From positions 48,431 to 112,430 of the forward strand of contig JAFKAC010000150.1 of assembly GCA_025766275.1 (NCBI GenBank): DNA of 64,000 nt, in the 5' to 3' direction. Positions 60,401-64,000 of this stretch are shown here, in pieces. Numbering within the stretch: position 1 is the stretch's first letter; each line of letters starts with the position of its first letter. Origin of the DNA: Lactarius indigo (Eukaryota > Basidiomycota > Agaricomycetes > Russulales > Russulaceae). The position numbers were made by a program, and so were the translations under genes. Under the pieces are notes generated by a model. The model worked only from the letters and a program-made list of their open reading frames with translations, did not search any database and was not told the DNA's origin.

Positions 60401-61056
60401 AGCTCCTTAGAGAACGCGGCGCTGACGTGAATGCCCTCGATGTGCACAAGAAGACCCCACTTCACCTTGTGTCGCAACACGGACGCCTCACTGCCGCAAA
60501 TTGGCTACTCGACTGCGGTGCGGACGTGAACTCCAAGGACAAGTACGGCTGGACCCCACTGCACTTGGCAGCCGCCAACGGGCACCTCGAGGTTGCTCGG
60601 ATGCTACTCGAGCACAATGCAGAGGTCGAGGCCCGGAATTTCAACGGATATACTCCACTTATATTGGCATCGGCAAATGGCCACCTTGATATTGTGCGGT
60701 ATTTTCTGGACCACAATGCGGATGCGGAGGTCCGCGACAACAAGAGAAACACTCCGCTGCATTGGGCGGCGGAGTTCGGTCGTCTCGGGGTTTCCCGAAT
60801 ACTACTCGAGCGCAATGCGGCGGTCAATCCCCAGAATAACGATGGTTTGACCCCATTACACCTAGCATCAGGAGGTTGGGGGGAAGGACACTTAGGCGTA
60901 GTACAGCTCTTGATAGACTGCGGCGCCGATGCGCAGCTGCGCAACCTCGGTGGAACGACCGCATCTGGCGTAGCCCGTGGACCCAAACAGCAGGAAATTG
61001 TACGACTGCTCTCCCAGCATGCTGCACAATGGAGGAATGGGTCTGGGTATAGTTGA
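57440..61056 (+). CDS. STAND gene 7: Goodbye-heptad-NACHT-ankyrin NLR-like protein (subfamily B)
   Basis: Nine exons: 57440-57727, 57785-57835, 57892-58087, 58136-58372, 58432-58491, 58553-58723, 58782-58806 (25 nt), 58859-59458, 59514-61056. They sum to 3171 nt, 1,056 aa, in frame. The linker has about five heptads. Walker A is GKPGAGKS, the only Ala in that position. Walker B is IYFILDALDEC, sensor TSRPE, and the winged-helix lead FRWVYCQLE. About eight ankyrin repeats fill residues 785-1045; the final pair (LHLASGGWGEG, TASGVARGP) matches the end of gene 6, so the two arrays share a 3' end. The start at 57440 matches the MSQVPS start of gene 6. Confidence 0.9.
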
Positions 61057-61929
61057 CCTGTCGGCCTATATGAGCGACGATGGCCCTGTTTGCTTACAGT
61101 ATATTGACTCTTTCTACAGCATACACTGGAACTAGCTGTTATTTTTGTAGCGAAATCGTTTGTGAAATCCGTGTAGTCCTTCCGACTTCCTGTCACTGGC
61201 ATTGGCGTACGACCCCATGTAGTCATTTTATTTATAGCGGAGTGCTTGTACTTCTCTACTAAGATCAGAATCGCTATTCGCGAGCACTTGTATCGCAACA
61301 GCAGCGATCGGAATTACTGGAGAGTGTCGGGTGTGATTCGTGGAAACTGTCGTAAAAGCATTCCGATCGACATATATCACCATTTAATGAGGGCGGGACG
61401 TCCCCATGAGAACAGAAGTGCAGGAACTGAAAAGGAGCTCGCGACAAGAGCGAGAGCCAAAGGGCGGCGCCCGGGACAGGCAACTTGCCTTTTTGAAAGG
61501 ATTTATTTGCAGCCAACCTTGCGCTTCAATATATTGATTGTAGATAGTTATGCGAGCATAAGGATGAACACGTCTATCTAACAGAAAGACGTAGACAAAG
61601 TTAGCAGAGAAGATAAAGGGAAACACGGAAACGTCATGGTAGACAGATGCAGACGGTGACGGAGATCGTTGGAGCGAAAGTAGAGGCTAAGTTCAAAGTT
61701 GGATGTTCGTTTTCGTACGCGTGCCAGCAAAAAGTATATAACAAGCTTAGTAATTAAGGCCTATTAAGGAGTTAACGGTCACATATCCATCGTTGCGAGC
61801 CTAGCCAGGACATAGTAAGGCGTGATTCAACTGATTGTCAGTCACGGTCCCGAGGCGTAGGGGGTTTACACCTAACCCTGAGCGAAGGTAGGGGCCAACA
61901 AACGTGGGACAAAACCCTTTATTGTGACT
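61057..61929. other. 3' flank of STAND gene 7; dispersed repeat
   Basis: I see no gene. Bases 61570-61740 are related to 16600-16770, downstream of STAND gene 3 (shared TTTTCGTACGCGTGC). Confidence 0.45.
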
Positions 61930-62215
61930 ACTAAGTAGTATTAGCCTGAGCGCCGCCGCGAGCTCCTCATCCCCTGAATACTAGCGAGTTGTAAATGCCG
62001 TGGTATGATACGCTTGACGCGAATATCTTTGATGCAATACCTTGATCACGAAATGGATAAGTACACGGAGGGGAGGGGAGAGCATGTGGCGGACCTGCTA
62101 GCTCCAAGACCTCGGCGGTGAGGTATTCAAGGATGGCCGAGGCGTAAACGGCGGCCGTCACGCCGATGCGGGCGTTGTTCTGAGTGGGCTGTTTCAGGTA
62201 TCTGTGGATGAGGCC
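61930..62215 (-). pseudogene. Histone H2A / H2A.Z-like pseudogene
   Basis: The minus strand reads [20 protein letters not shown], then [20 protein letters not shown], the core H2A histone fold. After an intron-like gap (about 62040-62095) it reads, in a shifted frame, [15 protein letters not shown] and, shifted again, SGDEELAA. A stop lies just before LPVG. At least two frameshifts are present, so it cannot encode a histone. LKQPTQNN resembles the H2A.Z form (LKQRTQNN) more than canonical H2A, but the fragment is too decayed to be sure. Confidence 0.8.
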
Positions 62216-63255
62216 AACAGGGAGCTAGAACCACGATGACCGTCACCGATCAGTACCTGGGGCAGAGCACGTGAGAATAAGGTGAAGGTGGAAAAGAGAC
62301 ATGAGGAATTCGGAACGGAACCGGGGAAGGCGCGGGTAACCACCCAAAGGGGAAATGACGTAAGGTCTAATGTGAGTTTGACGCGGCGTCGCGTCGAGCG
62401 TCGCGTGGTACAATGGACACGCAGGGGAGAGGACACGAAGGAAAGGTAATGGTGATTCTGTACTGAGGGGTACCGAGGAACGACTGGTTCATTGTTGCGG
62501 CAATGGACAAGTAAACGGAGTCACACGAACAGCCTGAGCGCGTCAAATCTCGGTCGAATATCTCGTAAGATACCATGCCTGACGTGCAAATTGATGGGAA
62601 TAATTGATTGTGACGGGTTGAAATACCGACGTGGACATGTATTTCCACGCGTTTGAACGAAGGGTGGTTGCCAAGTTCAGTTGGTACAATAGAATGAGCC
62701 TGTGTTGAAGTGAGTTCTATTATTACCTTATCGATTGTGTCCACTCCGTATATTTCGTATTTTTGGTACTGAGCGGATGTCGTGCAAACGCGCGCGATGT
62801 CTTGATATTTTACTTATTTACTGTCTCGATTCCCGTTGCCCACGCCGTTCCGCGGAAGTGGGAAAGAAATTTATTTTCGTATACTTACAGTATAAAACGT
62901 TCCGTATTCTCGTATCGTAGAACCTCAGTATCTGCTCTAGCGTGCGCAGATTCTGAGTGCCTTTCCGTTTGTACAGACACAGGCGGCGCACGCGTTCTAA
63001 CTCATTTACTACTCACTACATTCATTTACATATCCGAGCGTCCATACCTCGTAAGAGCCTGAGCTCTTGCCAGTGAGTCTTGCTTGAGCTTGTCGCGAGA
63101 TTTGTCGGAGTGTGGGATTTCTTATCGACGTAAGCAAATTCCCATTTCTGTCGACCGCACGCTGCAAAAGGCAGCTGGCAACGCCAAGTTACAGTGGGCG
63201 CAAATGCTGCAGTGTCTCTCTCTCGTCATCGCACCGAGACTAACTTACACAGACG
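62216..63255. other. Intergenic, nothing recognised
   Basis: I see no supported gene. The longest open frame (125 codons, 62367-62744 minus) has no motif I recognise. Confidence 0.3.
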
Positions 63256-64000
63256 ACCCCCCGACATTTTTTATTCGAGTTAGCCTTCGGTATCTCCCAC
63301 CCTTTCTTGTCGCACCTTTTAGGATCCGCGACCTCGATCGACCCGAATCCCCACGATCGTACCATTCGGTTCGCGCAACACGAGGTATACTTTTTTTTTT
63401 GTCGTTCCGGGTTTGACATATATTGTCGTTTCTCTCCCGCCCATCCCGCTCCTACAGGACTTCCTACTTACCACATATAAGCCCGCAGACCTTGCCTCCG
63501 CTGGCCCCAGCTCCGAAGAAGCCACGGCACTATAGCGGTGCTCCCTTCATCACATGTACGTTCGCCCATGCATGTCCCACTCTGGTACCAGGCGATACAG
63601 CCAGCACGCACTCCATCCCTGACACTTTTTTCCCCACCCTTGTCAGTGAGAAGGAGTACAGAGACGCGGACACCACTGTATTCTGGTTCTTATTTTTATT
63701 TCATTCCTTTTTCTAAACGCTGATTTGCGCCGCAGCAAAGTTCATGCAGAACAAGAAACTCGCACAGTACCTCTTAACTATAGAAGCAATAGCCTAGAGT
63801 GACGACGCGGCTCAACTTCTCGGGGTGGCGCAACCGTCCTAGATGTCCTCGCTTGCTGCACGCCGGACAGACTACCAAGGTAGCCAGAATCAGCGTCACG
63901 GGAACTAGAGTATCTCTAGGGCAGCCATGGGAACTGACGGCATTGCGGCGCGTTGGAGCACGGCAGATGATCGCGCGATCGATGAGGCGATCGTCCTCGC
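63256..64000 (+). pseudogene. Decayed copy of the REX1-type exonuclease with catalytic-domain deletion
   Basis: Similarity to 48060-50225 runs in order. There is an intron-like GTATCTCCCACC...TTTTAG before GATCCGCGACCTC. Next come GGTTTGACATATA, then GAPFITCTFAHACPTLVPGD (compare GVPFITSTFSHACPTRAPGD), then QYLLTI. Near 63800 the sequence jumps directly to the C-terminal part (SLAARRTDYQG, then AARWSTADDRA). All three Exo motifs are missing, about 1.2-1.3 kb relative to the intact gene. Introns are retained, so it is a DNA duplicate. It runs off the window. Confidence 0.85.

Noticed and set aside
61860..61900. CCTAACCC word suggesting telomeric repeat
   Set aside because: Only a single unit is present; no array.

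Overview
The window is nuclear DNA of a filamentous basidiomycete, most likely an Agaricomycete (a Rhizoctonia/Ceratobasidium-like fungus is my guess). The evidence is dense GT-AG introns of about 48-66 bp, many very short exons, and typical mushroom gene families: Goodbye-NACHT-ankyrin STAND proteins, an Ams1-type alpha-mannosidase and a membrane P450.

The dominant content is a cluster of seven STAND/NLR-like genes. Genes 1-5 are on the minus strand (1659-5153, 9258-12842, 16777-20885, 22427-25743, 28429-32237). Genes 6 and 7 are on the plus strand (51928-56353, 57440-61056). I reconstructed all seven splice by splice. Each has nine exons with the same phases and an uninterrupted frame: an N-terminal helical Goodbye-type domain, a linker of degenerate heptads, a NACHT ATPase and a C-terminal ankyrin array. 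In every copy the P-loop lies on a separate 25-nt microexon. Two subfamilies are clear. Subfamily A (genes 1, 2, 4) has short ankyrin arrays of about 6 repeats. Subfamily B (genes 3, 5, 6, 7) has 8 to 16 repeats and shares a 25-bp upstream element. By analogy with other fungal NLRs these are candidate non-self or heterokaryon-incompatibility receptors; no ligand or effector can be read from the sequence.

Between the two arms lie unrelated genes. These are a cytochrome P450 (34272-36355, minus), two tandem copies of a 27-exon GH38 alpha-mannosidase (37342-42352 and 42755-47680, minus), and a DEDDh RNA exonuclease (47822-50266, plus) divergent from the second mannosidase.

Intergenic DNA is full of debris. 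It holds two dihydrolipoamide dehydrogenase pseudogenes (1-575; 7601-8975, the latter with an internal inversion), four decayed copies of an unrecognised gene, and an H2A/H2A.Z-like histone pseudogene. It also holds a deletion-bearing copy of the exonuclease at the right edge, a 712-bp TIR element inserted just upstream of STAND gene 4, an LTR-like insertion, and a tiny retroposed mRNA tail. The left part reads as a tandem block duplication (DLD pseudogene, STAND gene, decayed gene).
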